Of a DNA stretch of 45,572 nucleotides, positions 22,716 through 30,641 are shown piece by piece. The translations under genes were made by a program, and so were the position numbers. Every line of letters starts with the position of its first letter. Within the stretch, counting starts at the first letter, position 1. Under the pieces are notes generated by a model that saw nothing but the letters and a program-made list of their open reading frames with translations, had not been told where the DNA came from and searched no databases. Source of the DNA: Polyangiaceae bacterium (GTDB lineage Bacteria; Myxococcota_A; Polyangia; Polyangiales; Polyangiaceae); assembly GCA_022842465.1 (NCBI GenBank), contig JALHPN010000049.1:1-45572 (forward strand), given 5' to 3'.

Positions 22716-25055
22716 TCAGAGCTCGAGCGTCGGGTTCGCCAGGAGCTCTGCGAGCGCGCTCCGGAGCGGCTCCTCGCTCCTGTCCATGCGATCGAGGACG
22801 ACGGATCGCGCCTGGTTGCCGAGCATCGCGAGCAGCGCCTCCGCCGCGGCGTGGACGATCCGATCCTCGCCGCGCGGGGAGCTCCGAACGATGCCCGCGA
22901 GGAGCGGAGCCGCGAGCGGTCTCGCCTCCTCGACCACGGCCCGCAGCGCCGCGATCGCCGCGAGTCGGAGCGCGGGCGTCGCGGGGATCTCGCGACGGAC
23001 GATCGGCGCGAGCTTCTCGACCACGCTGCCGTCGACGGCCCCGAGCTCCCGCAGGCCCGCGACCGCAGCGGCCCGGACGCCCTCTCGCGGGTCGTCGAGG
23101 AGCGCGAGGAGGCGCGGCCCCGCCCGCGACGGGGCGGTGCGTGCGAAGCCGCGGGCGGCCTCTTCGGCGAGCGAGGGGACCCGCGCGCGGAGGTACCGCG
23201 CGAGGACCTCGGCGTCGTCGCCGTCAGAGAGCGTCGGCAGGCTGGCGAGCAGGTCCTCGGCGAGCTCGACGCCCTGCGCGTGACGGCCTTCGAGCGCGGC
23301 GTCGGGCATGCGCTCGAGGGCGGCCTTGATCACCGGCCACGCCGAAGCGCCGATCTCCCGGAGCGTCTCTACGAAGCGCGCGCGCGAAGGCGCGCTCGCG
23401 GCCACCCTGACCCGCGCGCCGTAGAGCGCGTGGGCGCCGCGGGCTCCCGCTCTCACGAGGAGCGTGTGCGCGGCGAGATCTCCGGTCGCGAGACGACGCT
23501 CCGAGGACATCGCGAGGAGCGAAGGGTCGTGAAACCATGCGAGCGCACGGGCTGCGACGAACGCGCGCGTACCCGTCGGAGGGTTCCCCTTCTCCTCCGT
23601 GGCGATGCCGTCGAGCGCGCTCGACACGGCCCACAGCGCCCTCGTGTCGCCCTCGTCCAGCAGCGTCGCGAGAGCTGGCCCCAGCGCGCGCACTTCGGCC
23701 TCGAACGCTCGGGGGTCGGTCAGCGCGACGAGCTTCGCGGCGTACGCCTTCGCGTCGCGGCGTAGCGAGACGCGCGTGTCGTCGGTGACGGCCGCCGACG
23801 TCCGCAGCGCCTCGAGGAACTTCGAATGCGACGCCCCCGCGTCCTCGAGCCAGTCTGGACGCGAGCTCGCGCGCGCCGCCGGCGGCAGAGACACCCCCGG
23901 CATCGGCGCGGCCGGAGCGTCGGACACCGGCCGAGGACGCGGCCCCGCCGATGTCCGGAGAGCGGCGATCTCGGCGGCGAGCTCCTCCATGGACCGATGC
24001 CGCTCGTGCGGGAGCTTCCGGAGGGCGCGCCCGAGCAGGTCGTCGAGGCGCCAGTCGAGGTCGGGCCGGACCTCGGAGGGCGGGACGGGCATCATGCCGA
24101 GATGCCGGTTCACGACGACGATCGGCCGGTCGCTCGCGAACGGCACCTGCCCCGTCACGAGCTCGTAGAGGAGGATCCCGAGCGCGTAGACGTCGCTCCG
24201 CGCGTCGAGGTCGTCTCCGCGACAGGCCTCCGGGCTCATGTACTCCGGCGGTCCCGCGGCGAGCCGTCCGGAGGCGAGCCGCCCGCCGAGACCGAAGCCG
24301 AGCTCGCGGACCTTCGCGACCACCCGTGGCGTCACCGCGCGGTCGATGATCACCGTGAGCACGACGTTTTCGGGGCGCAGATCGCGGTGCACGAGGCCCG
24401 CGCGGTGGGCGGCGTCGAGCCCCGCGCACACCTGGAGCGCGAGCGGGGCGAGGCGCGCGGCGGTCAGCGGCCCGTCGGCCACGAGCCGCTCCCGGAGGGT
24501 CTGCCCATCGGGGTGCTCGGAGGCGACCCAGAGGAGCCCGTCGGGCTCCTCCCCGGACGCGACGACGCGGACGAGGTTCGGATGATCGACGGCTTCGGCG
24601 GCGCGCGCTTCGGCGAGAAAGCGTTCGCGAGCGTGTGCGTCGCACGCGAGCTCGCGCGCGGCGAAGCGAACGACGAGCGACTCGTTCCCGGCGCGATGCC
24701 GACCGTGATGGAGAACGTGCGTCTCCGCTCGCTCGACGAGCGCACCGACGACGAAGGCGCCGCCTGCGAGCGCTCGGCCTTCGAGCGTCTCGCCCTCGAG
24801 GACGGAGAGGCGGAGAGGCACGCCCTTCGGTCCGCGCGGTCCGAGCGGCGTCGCGCCGACACGGACGGGGACGGTGGCTCCCGGATGGACGAGCTCGAGC
24901 GCGTGGAGGCCGCCCTTCGCCGGTGGGGCGAGCAGAGGAACCCACGCCTCCCCGGACGCGCGCGCCACCGCGAGAAGCCTCGCGGCGGAGGCCTCGTCGG
25001 GGAGATCGGCGACGAGAAGCGGAAGATGCGCGGACACGCGGGCGAGGCCTCCCAC
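22716..25055 (-). CDS. Ser/Thr pseudokinase with HEAT-like repeat C-terminus
   Basis: GTG start at 25055; a GTG at 25037 is an alternative. 779 residues. Residues 1-85 are a small beta-rich domain, possibly PilZ-like. A Hanks-type kinase fold spans about 90-380, with HRDLRPEN (His223, Asp225, Asn230), PEYMSPEA and SDVYALGILLYELVTG. The catalytic features are damaged: the Gly-rich loop has lost its glycines, the VAIK Lys is Arg130, and DFG reads GFG (Gly253 replaces the Mg-binding Asp). It is therefore probably inactive. Residues 430-779 hold HEAT-like helical pairs (LLALLDDPREGVRAAAVAGL, ALRLAAIAALRAVVEEARPL), suited to protein binding. It lies 23 bases after another kinase-like gene with different losses. 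Confidence 0.85.
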   Translation of the reverse strand: MGGLARVSAHLPLLVADLPDEASAARLLAVARASGEAWVPLLAPPAKGGLHALELVHPGATVPVRVGATPLGPRGPKGVPLRLSVLEGETLEGRALAGGAFVVGALVERAETHVLHHGRHRAGNESLVVRFAARELACDAHARERFLAEARAAEAVDHPNLVRVVASGEEPDGLLWVASEHPDGQTLRERLVADGPLTAARLAPLALQVCAGLDAAHRAGLVHRDLRPENVVLTVIIDRAVTPRVVAKVRELGFGLGGRLASGRLAAGPPEYMSPEACRGDDLDARSDVYALGILLYELVTGQVPFASDRPIVVVNRHLGMMPVPPSEVRPDLDWRLDDLLGRALRKLPHERHRSMEELAAEIAALRTSAGPRPRPVSDAPAAPMPGVSLPPAARASSRPDWLEDAGASHSKFLEALRTSAAVTDDTRVSLRRDAKAYAAKLVALTDPRAFEAEVRALGPALATLLDEGDTRALWAVSSALDGIATEEKGNPPTGTRAFVAARALAWFHDPSLLAMSSERRLATGDLAAHTLLVRAGARGAHALYGARVRVAASAPSRARFVETLREIGASAWPVIKAALERMPDAALEGRHAQGVELAEDLLASLPTLSDGDDAEVLARYLRARVPSLAEEAARGFARTAPSRAGPRLLALLDDPREGVRAAAVAGLRELGAVDGSVVEKLAPIVRREIPATPALRLAAIAALRAVVEEARPLAAPLLAGIVRSSPRGEDRIVHAAAEALLAMLGNQARSVVLDRMDRSEEPLRSALAELLANPTLEL

Positions 25056-25078
25056 GTTTCACCGCGAGACGCGAGAGG

Positions 25079-26224
25079 TCAAGCGCCCGAGAGACCTCGC
25101 TTCGTGTGGATGTCCACCACGACCGGAACGATGCGATCCTCGGACTCGTCGTCGTCCACGAGCTCGAGCGCGTCGAGGGCGAGCGCCTCTGGCTCGGCGA
25201 GCGGGGCGAGGTTCGGGAGCGGGCGCGTGAGGTCCGTCTGCGCGGTCGTGTCCTCGAAGGACTCGCGCACCTCGCGTTCGAGGAGCCGCCTCAGGAAGAA
25301 GCGCGCGTCGCCGACGCCGAGCTCGAGCGCCACGCGGCGGAGGTCGAAGAGCATCGACGTCGCGTTCGGGAAGCGCGCGTCCGGCTCGATCTCGATCGCG
25401 CGGCGGACGACGTTCAGGAGCGGCTCCGGCAGCTGCGGCTGGAAGCACAGCGGCTGCACCCAGCCTTCCCGCGCCAGGGCCACCGCGTCCGAGCCGCCCG
25501 TCGCCTCCGGGAAGCGCGGGCCGAGCAGCAGCTCGCGGAGCATCATCCCGGCGGAGAAGACGTCCGACCGCTCGTCGCCACCTTCGCCGCGCGCGACCTC
25601 GGGCGCCATCCACCGCGCGCGACGACCGACGGCCTGGAGGTTGCGAACGCCAGAGCTCGCGCCGCGGATCAACGTCGCGCCAAAGTCACCGACCTTCACC
25701 TCCCCGTGACGCGACAGGAGGATCTCGCGACCCGTGAGGCCGAGGTGGACGAGACCGAGTCGGCGCCCCGTCGTCGGGTCCTTGCCGACCCGCGCGCCGT
25801 GCAGCGCCTCGACGACCTCGACCGCGATGTAGATCGCGATGTCGAGCGGGAGCCGGGTGCCCCGCTCGCTCATGTGCGTCGTCAGGGTGTCGAGCGAAGC
25901 GCCGTCGACGAGCTCGTGGACGGCGAACGCCTGCGCTCCGAGGAGCACGAAGTCGAACGTCCCGACGACGTTGGGGTGGTGGACGCGGGAGACGCTGCGG
26001 AGGACGTCGCGGATGGACGTGTTGACGACGTCGCGCTCCTCGCTCGCCGAGGGCACGTAGAGGCGAACGGCGACCGGGCGCTCGACGCCCCCGAGCCCGC
26101 CCAACGCGCCGCGATACACCGTGCTCGTGGACCCACGACCGATGAGGTGGGAGAGCTGGACGAAGCGGCCATCGCCGAGCGGCAGGTGCTCGGGCGACAC
26201 GTGCTGCAGGCCAGGCCGCGTCAT
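25079..26224 (-). CDS. Ser/Thr pseudokinase lacking the HRD catalytic Asp
   Basis: ATG at 26224 (MTRPGLQHV) is chosen because the frame upstream has no kinase-like sequence. 381 residues. The P-loop is well kept (IGRGSTSTVYRG). The VAIK Lys is Arg54 (VAVRLY). The catalytic loop reads HLGLTGRE instead of HRDLKPEN, so the catalytic Asp and the Mg-binding Asn are both gone. DFG is intact (Asp180, VGDFGA), as are WMAPEVARG and SDVFSAGMML. The C-terminal 60 residues are acidic and Leu-rich with no known domain. No membrane helix is present, unlike most myxobacterial kinases. With both active-site groups absent it probably binds nucleotide or partners without catalysis. It sits in one operon with the pseudokinase-HEAT gene. 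Confidence 0.87.
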   Translation of the reverse strand: MTRPGLQHVSPEHLPLGDGRFVQLSHLIGRGSTSTVYRGALGGLGGVERPVAVRLYVPSASEERDVVNTSIRDVLRSVSRVHHPNVVGTFDFVLLGAQAFAVHELVDGASLDTLTTHMSERGTRLPLDIAIYIAVEVVEALHGARVGKDPTTGRRLGLVHLGLTGREILLSRHGEVKVGDFGATLIRGASSGVRNLQAVGRRARWMAPEVARGEGGDERSDVFSAGMMLRELLLGPRFPEATGGSDAVALAREGWVQPLCFQPQLPEPLLNVVRRAIEIEPDARFPNATSMLFDLRRVALELGVGDARFFLRRLLEREVRESFEDTTAQTDLTRPLPNLAPLAEPEALALDALELVDDDESEDRIVPVVVDIHTKRGLSGA

Positions 26225-26395
26225 CGATGGACACGACGTGCAACGTGCGCGCCGAGAGGCCCGTGCGGCATGCGTACTGGTCACCCGACCGACCCGGGGG
26301 GGCGCAGGTCGCTGATCGTGCAGGGGACTCACGCCTATGGGGCCGACGACCACGATCGATCGCGTCGCGCGCGCTCCACGCACGCGGCCGTCCGA

Positions 26396-26434
26396 GGATC
26401 CGGGGCGATCCACTCCGCGGATCCACGTTGGATC
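26396..26434. promoter_or_regulatory. Cluster of four GATC boxes in a divergent gap
   Basis: The 275-base gap between the pseudokinase start (26224) and the ferredoxin start (26500) holds GATC at 26397, 26407, 26420 and 26431, spaced 10, 13 and 11 bases, three of them as GATCC. Two more GATC copies lie at 26354 and 26358. The roughly helical spacing suggests an operator, but GATC is common in this genome. No convincing promoter pair was found in the gap. Confidence 0.2.
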
Positions 26435-26499
26435 ACGCAGACTTGCACGTCCGATGTGGGCACCTGTGGGGCGCGTTCCGTGCTAGACCGGCACGCGTC

Positions 26500-27060
26500 A
26501 TGCGCGCCGTCGCGTCTCCTCGTCACCACCTCTTCGTCTGCGGGAACCGTCGCGAGGGCTCGCCGCTCGGCACCGGCTGCGGCGCGCGCGGCGACGCGCT
26601 CTACGACGCGCTGAAGAAGGAAGTGAACGCGCGCGGGCACGTGGTGTCGATCTGGGTGACGAAGACGCACTGCCTCGGCATCTGCCCGAAGGAGGGCGCG
26701 ACCTGCGCACGATACCCGTCGCCTCCTGGCGGGCCGATCGTGACGGACGTGGTGCCGGCGGAGGCTCGAGCCCTCGTCGACGAGGCGGAGGCGATGATGG
26801 CCTCCGCCGCGAAAGAGCCCGCGAACCCGTGGGCCGCGATCGAGCACGAGCTCGCCACCACCGAGGAGCTCCACACGAAGAAAGTGCTCGACCTCGCGCG
26901 GCGGCTGAAGCCCGGTCTCACGGGCGAGGACATCCAGAATCCTCACGACTTCCCCGAGCTCACGGATCCGGACTGGCACTACGCCGACGGGATCCTCACG
27001 GGTGTGAAGACCGTCTCGAGCGCGCTCCGCGCTCTCCGCAGGCGCGGCGAAGAGGGCTGA
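26500..27060 (+). CDS. Thioredoxin-like [2Fe-2S] ferredoxin
   Basis: ATG at 26500, 186 residues. The N-terminal 100 residues match the thioredoxin-like ferredoxin family: HHLFVCGNRREGSPLGTGC (Cys14, Cys27), then THCLGICPKEGATC (Cys58, Cys62, Cys69). The Cys14/27/58/62 set fits the cluster ligands. VTDVVPAEARALVDE closes the domain. The second half (residues 105-186) is charged and mostly helical and is not part of the usual ferredoxin. Small electron transfer in the cytoplasm is the likely role. The Smr-domain gene follows after 3 bases, so the two form an operon. Confidence 0.85.
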   Translation: MRAVASPRHHLFVCGNRREGSPLGTGCGARGDALYDALKKEVNARGHVVSIWVTKTHCLGICPKEGATCARYPSPPGGPIVTDVVPAEARALVDEAEAMMASAAKEPANPWAAIEHELATTEELHTKKVLDLARRLKPGLTGEDIQNPHDFPELTDPDWHYADGILTGVKTVSSALRALRRRGEEG

Positions 27061-27063
27061 GCC

Positions 27064-27876
27064 GTGGCGAAGAAGAAGGAGAAGCGTGAGCGTGAGCCGG
27101 AGCCGCCGAAGTTCGGAGGGTTCAAGCCGTTCGCGGGGCTCAAGGAGCTCAAGGAGCGGATGGAGGCCGAGCAGCTGGCCGCGAACGCTGCCGCCGAGAA
27201 GCCCGCGAAGGACCGCGCGCCTGCGGTGAAGAAGCCGATGCCGGGCGGCGGGACGTCGGCACGACCGGCGCCGAAGCCCCTGGCCCGGCCGTCCTCGTCC
27301 GCTTCCGAAGCGGACGACGACCTCAGCTTCCATCGGCTCATGGCCGGCGTCGTGCCCCTCGGCGAGGGGAAGGGCCGCGTGCCCGTGACCGCTCCGGACG
27401 CGGGATCCGGTCCACGGGTGCGCACGAGCGTCTCCGAGATGAGGGAGAAGGCGCGCGTGGAAGCCTTGCAGGTCACGGACCACCTGCACCACCTCGTCGA
27501 CGACGTCGCGCGGTTCGAGGTCTCCGACGACGGACGCCACGTGGAGGGACGACGGATGGACGTCCCTCCGAGCGTCGTGCGCGGGCTCCGGCGCGGGCTC
27601 CTCCCGATCGACGCCCGGCTCGATCTCCACGGGCTCGGCGCGGAGGACGCCCGCGCGCGTCTCCTCGATTTTCTCCGCGACAAGCGCCAGAAGGGCGAGC
27701 GCTGCGTCCTCGTCATCCACGGCAAGGGCGAGAGCGTGCCCGGCGCGGGCGTGCTGCGCGGTGAGATCTCCGCCTGGCTCTCGCAGGGACGCGCGCGCGA
27801 GCACGTCGCCGCCTTCGCCACGGCGCGCGAGGAAGACGGCGGCGAAGGCGCGGTCTACGTCGCGCTACGGCGCTGA
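27064..27876 (+). CDS. Smr (MutS2 C-terminal) domain protein
   Basis: GTG start 3 bases after the ferredoxin stop; 270 residues. The first 180 residues are a charged, low-complexity region with a Lys/Glu-rich start. The C-terminal 95 residues are a complete Smr domain: LDLHGLGAEDARARLLDFLR, VLVIHGKGES, GVLRGEISAWL and EDGGEGAVYVALRR. Smr domains act as nucleases on branched DNA or on RNA. The LDLHG and HGKG motifs that form the active site are present. Stand-alone Smr proteins of this build (YdaL/SmrA-like) are common in proteobacteria. Its last 12 bases overlap the 3' end of the opposite-strand HAD lipoprotein gene. Confidence 0.9.
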   Translation: MAKKKEKREREPEPPKFGGFKPFAGLKELKERMEAEQLAANAAAEKPAKDRAPAVKKPMPGGGTSARPAPKPLARPSSSASEADDDLSFHRLMAGVVPLGEGKGRVPVTAPDAGSGPRVRTSVSEMREKARVEALQVTDHLHHLVDDVARFEVSDDGRHVEGRRMDVPPSVVRGLRRGLLPIDARLDLHGLGAEDARARLLDFLRDKRQKGERCVLVIHGKGESVPGAGVLRGEISAWLSQGRAREHVAAFATAREEDGGEGAVYVALRR

Positions 27877-28911
27877 GGGAGAGCGGCGGAGCTCGTCCGC
27901 GAGCTCGTCGTAGGCCTCGAGGAACCGCCCGCCGTGCACGACGTCGCGGTAGCGGAAGAGGACGCGCCGGCTCGGGTCGGGCACGAGGGCGGCGTACGCC
28001 TCGGCGTCCGACGGCGTGTTCCCGAAGGCCCACGCGATCTGCACGACGGCGGCGATGCGCGCGAGCTCCGCGCGCTTGTACGCCGCCGCCGCCGAGCCGA
28101 CCGCTCCGGACTTGTCGCGCTTCGTGACGAGGACGCCCTCGGGGAAGGCGCCCGCGGCGAGGAACCGTCGCGTCCGTGGCACGAGCCACTCGGGCCGGGC
28201 GGTGACGTAGACGGGGAGGAGGCCCCGCGCGACGAGGGCCTCGAACGCGCGCGCCGCGCCGGGATGCGCGGCAGGGAGGACGCCCTCCACGACCGCGGGC
28301 ACCTCGGCCCACTCGCTCGACGTGAGCGTACCGTCGACGTCGCTCACGAACGCGGGCTGCCCGCGCCTCACGACGACGAGCGCGATGTCGACGTACGTGC
28401 CGTCGCCACGCACGACGAAGCGGATCGGGTGACGGCCGAGAGGGAGCGCGGTCGGCCCCTCGAGCCGGAGTCGCGCCCGGCCGCCGTCGTCGTCCTCCGC
28501 GTCGCGCGTGGTGCGCGCCGTGCCGAGGAGCGCCGGGGGAGAGCCGGCGCGAAGGACATGGACGTCGACGTCCTCGTCGGACAGATCCTTGTCGACCACG
28601 CCGTAGGCGAGCTTCGCCTCGAGCACCTGCGGCTCGCCCTCTGCGACGAGGACGTCACGCCCGCGATGGCTCGGCCGGCCCGCAGACGCGACGACGTAGC
28701 TGCGCCGATGCCGGAAGCGACGCGCCTCGGCCGCGGCGCCGGCGGGAGGCTCCGCGAGCACGGGCGCGGCCGAGGCGCGAGGATGCGTGTCGCGACCTTC
28801 GGTGCCTCCGGCGCCGCACGCGAAGAGCGTGCCCGACAGGCACGCGAGGACCCTCGCGGAAGAGCGCGACTGACGCAGTGCGGCTCGGCTTTTCGTCTCG
28901 TTTCGTGTCAT
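27865..28911 (-). CDS. HAD-type lipoprotein with LNS2/lipin-like phosphatase domain
   Basis: ATG at 28911, 348 residues. The signal peptide ends in a lipobox (GTLFAC, Cys32). A beta-rich domain of about 130 residues follows. It has a FRHRRSYVVASAG start and the segment LPLGRHPIRFVVRGDGTYVD. The C-terminal 150 residues carry the HAD nucleophile motif SDVDGTLTSSE near residue 190, then LLPVYVTARPEW, VLVTKRDKSG and AFGNTPSDAEAYAA. The order DxDGTLT, VTARP, TKRDKS and GNTxxDAEAY is that of the LNS2 domain of lipins and PI-transfer proteins. Lipins dephosphorylate phosphatidic acid; an exported lipid phosphatase is therefore possible but unproven. Its 3' end overlaps the Smr gene by 12 bases. Confidence 0.83.
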   Translation of the reverse strand: MTRNETKSRAALRQSRSSARVLACLSGTLFACGAGGTEGRDTHPRASAAPVLAEPPAGAAAEARRFRHRRSYVVASAGRPSHRGRDVLVAEGEPQVLEAKLAYGVVDKDLSDEDVDVHVLRAGSPPALLGTARTTRDAEDDDGGRARLRLEGPTALPLGRHPIRFVVRGDGTYVDIALVVVRRGQPAFVSDVDGTLTSSEWAEVPAVVEGVLPAAHPGAARAFEALVARGLLPVYVTARPEWLVPRTRRFLAAGAFPEGVLVTKRDKSGAVGSAAAAYKRAELARIAAVVQIAWAFGNTPSDAEAYAALVPDPSRRVLFRYRDVVHGGRFLEAYDELADELRRSPSAP

Positions 28912-28941
28912 TCGCGGCTGGCCGGAGCAGATGTTCGGGAC

Positions 28942-28947
28942 TAGTGT
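28942..28947 (+). promoter_or_regulatory. Possible -10 box for ilvE
   Basis: TAGTGT lies in the AT-richest part of the 66-base divergent gap between the HAD lipoprotein gene and ilvE, 30 bases before the ATG at 28978. The -35 position (TGGCCG) is poor. No ribosome binding site is obvious before ilvE. Confidence 0.25.
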
Positions 28948-28977
28948 ACGCGTCGATTCCCACCCTCGCGGTCCCCC

Positions 28978-29898
28978 ATGGTCGACAAGCTTCAGAAAAT
29001 CTGGATGGATGGCGAGCTCGTGGCGTGGGACGACGCCACGGTCCACATCCTCACGCACTCCCTCCACTACGGGCTCGGCGCCTTCGAAGGCATCCGCGCC
29101 TACAAGCGCGCGAACGGCAAGAGCTTCGTCTTCAAGCTCCGCGAGCACATCGACCGGCTCTTCGACAGCTGCAAGATGACGCTGATCGCGCCGAAGTTCA
29201 CGCGCGAGCAGGTGATGACGGCGTGCCTCGAGACGCTGCGCGCGAACGACATGGAGGAGGGTTACCTGAGGCCGATGGTCTACGTCGGTGACGGCGCGAT
29301 GGGCATCTACGCGCCCAACAACCCGATCCGCACGACGGTCATCGCATGGAAGTGGGGCGCCTACCTCGGCGACGAGGCGCTCAAGAACGGCATCCGCACG
29401 AAGATCAGCTCGTTCGCGCGTCACCACATCAACGTGAGCCTCGCGAAGGCGAAGATGATGGGGCAGTACACGAACAGCGTCCTCGCGAAGCGCGAGGCGA
29501 AGCTGGGCGGGTACGACGAGGCGATCCTCCTCGATCCGAACGGCTACGTGTCCGAGGGGTCGGGCGAGAACATCTTCGTCATCAAGAAGGGCATCATCTA
29601 CACGCCGGACCTCGCCTCCTCGATCCTCGAAGGCATCACGCGAGACACGGTCATCACGCTCGCGCGCGAGATGGGGTACGAGGTCCGCGAGACACGCATC
29701 ACGCGCGATCAGCTCTGGCTCGCGGACGAGGTCTTCTTCACCGGCACGGCCGCGGAGATCACGCCCGTGCGCGAGGTCGACAACCGCGCCATCGGCGAGG
29801 GCACGGTCGGCCCGATGACGAAGCGGATCCAAGCGAAGTTCTTCGACGTCGTCCGCGGCTCGGACTCGTCCCACAGCGAGTGGCTGACCGCTCTGTAG
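28978..29898 (+). CDS. ilvE: Branched-chain amino acid aminotransferase
   Basis: 306 residues, matching the usual length of class IV aminotransferases of the IlvE type. It transfers amino groups between glutamate and the keto acids of Leu, Ile and Val. Signatures: ILTHSLHYGLGAFEGIRAY near the start, YLRPMVYVG, the PLP Lys159 in AKAKMMGQYTNS, DEAILLDPNGYVSEGSGENI, and EVFFTGTAAEITPV. The start ATG at 28978 gives the family N-terminus (KIWMDGELVAWDDA). It is not accompanied by other ilv or leu genes here. A D-amino-acid or aminodeoxychorismate assignment is unlikely given the EGSGENIF and GTAAEITPV signatures. Confidence 0.95.
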   Translation: MVDKLQKIWMDGELVAWDDATVHILTHSLHYGLGAFEGIRAYKRANGKSFVFKLREHIDRLFDSCKMTLIAPKFTREQVMTACLETLRANDMEEGYLRPMVYVGDGAMGIYAPNNPIRTTVIAWKWGAYLGDEALKNGIRTKISSFARHHINVSLAKAKMMGQYTNSVLAKREAKLGGYDEAILLDPNGYVSEGSGENIFVIKKGIIYTPDLASSILEGITRDTVITLAREMGYEVRETRITRDQLWLADEVFFTGTAAEITPVREVDNRAIGEGTVGPMTKRIQAKFFDVVRGSDSSHSEWLTAL

Positions 29899-29903
29899 GC
29901 TCC

Positions 29904-30578
29904 GTGCTCGGTGTGGTCCGCGCGCTCGGCGCGTTCGCGTGGCTTGCCGGGCTCGCCGCCTGCGGAGGGGACGGGGGAGCGTCGTCGTCGGGCTCGGGTC
30001 CCGCGATCCCGCCGATGGCGGCGCCGAGGACCGTCGCGTTCCCCAACGAGGAGGGGACGTGGGGCCGCTACCACTCGAAGCGGTTCCTCCTCTCCTTCCC
30101 GCTGCCGGACGGACGAGCGTGGGCGATCGACGACAAGAGCGCGCCCCCGCTCGTCGCGACACACGCGGCGACGGCGTCGTCGCTGCGCGTCCTCGTCACC
30201 CGCGAGACCGAGCTCATGAGCCGCAGCCGCTGCGAGGCCCGCGCCCGTGAGCTCGGCTGGGTGGGAGCGAACCTCACGACGGTCGACGAGCAGGTCCAGA
30301 CGGGCCCCGATGCGTACGACAGCCGCATCTGGGTGGCGCTCCAGCCCGGCAAGCCCGGCGGACCGGTCGAAGGCCACGTCTTCCTCTTCGGAGGCTTCCT
30401 TCGCCAGTGTCTCCTCGTCGACTTCCGCACCGAGGTCCCGTCGTCGAAGGACGAGGACGTCCTCTCGTCCCGGCTCGCGCTCGTCCGCGCGCGCGTGCTT
30501 CGCGGCCTCCAGCTCGACCCGCCCCGGATCACCGACGACGCCGACGTCCCGCGCACCAAGCCCTCGATCACGCGCTGA
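29904..30578 (+). CDS. Lipoprotein of unknown function
   Basis: Begins at GTG 29904 (a second GTG at 29913 is possible), 5 bases after the ilvE stop. 224 residues. The signal peptide ends in LAGLAAC (Cys20). The mature part begins with a Ser/Gly linker. It continues with an alpha/beta domain (HSKRFLLSFPLPDGRAWAID, SSLRVLVTRETELMSRSRCE, VFLFGGFLRQCLLVDFRTEV) that resembles small periplasmic proteins of unknown role found widely in myxobacteria. No catalytic residues are recognised. Read-through from ilvE is likely given the spacing, although the two roles have no evident link. Confidence 0.75.
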   Translation: MLGVVRALGAFAWLAGLAACGGDGGASSSGSGPAIPPMAAPRTVAFPNEEGTWGRYHSKRFLLSFPLPDGRAWAIDDKSAPPLVATHAATASSLRVLVTRETELMSRSRCEARARELGWVGANLTTVDEQVQTGPDAYDSRIWVALQPGKPGGPVEGHVFLFGGFLRQCLLVDFRTEVPSSKDEDVLSSRLALVRARVLRGLQLDPPRITDDADVPRTKPSITR

Positions 30579-30641
30579 CGCCGCTCCCCGCGCAGCTTCC
30601 CTCTCCCCCGCGGCGGGGCGTACGATGTCTCGAGTCTCGAC

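Noticed and set aside
25079..26224. Active Ser/Thr protein kinase
   Set aside because: The VAIK Lys and the HRD Asp and Asn are all replaced, so catalysis is unlikely despite an intact DFG.
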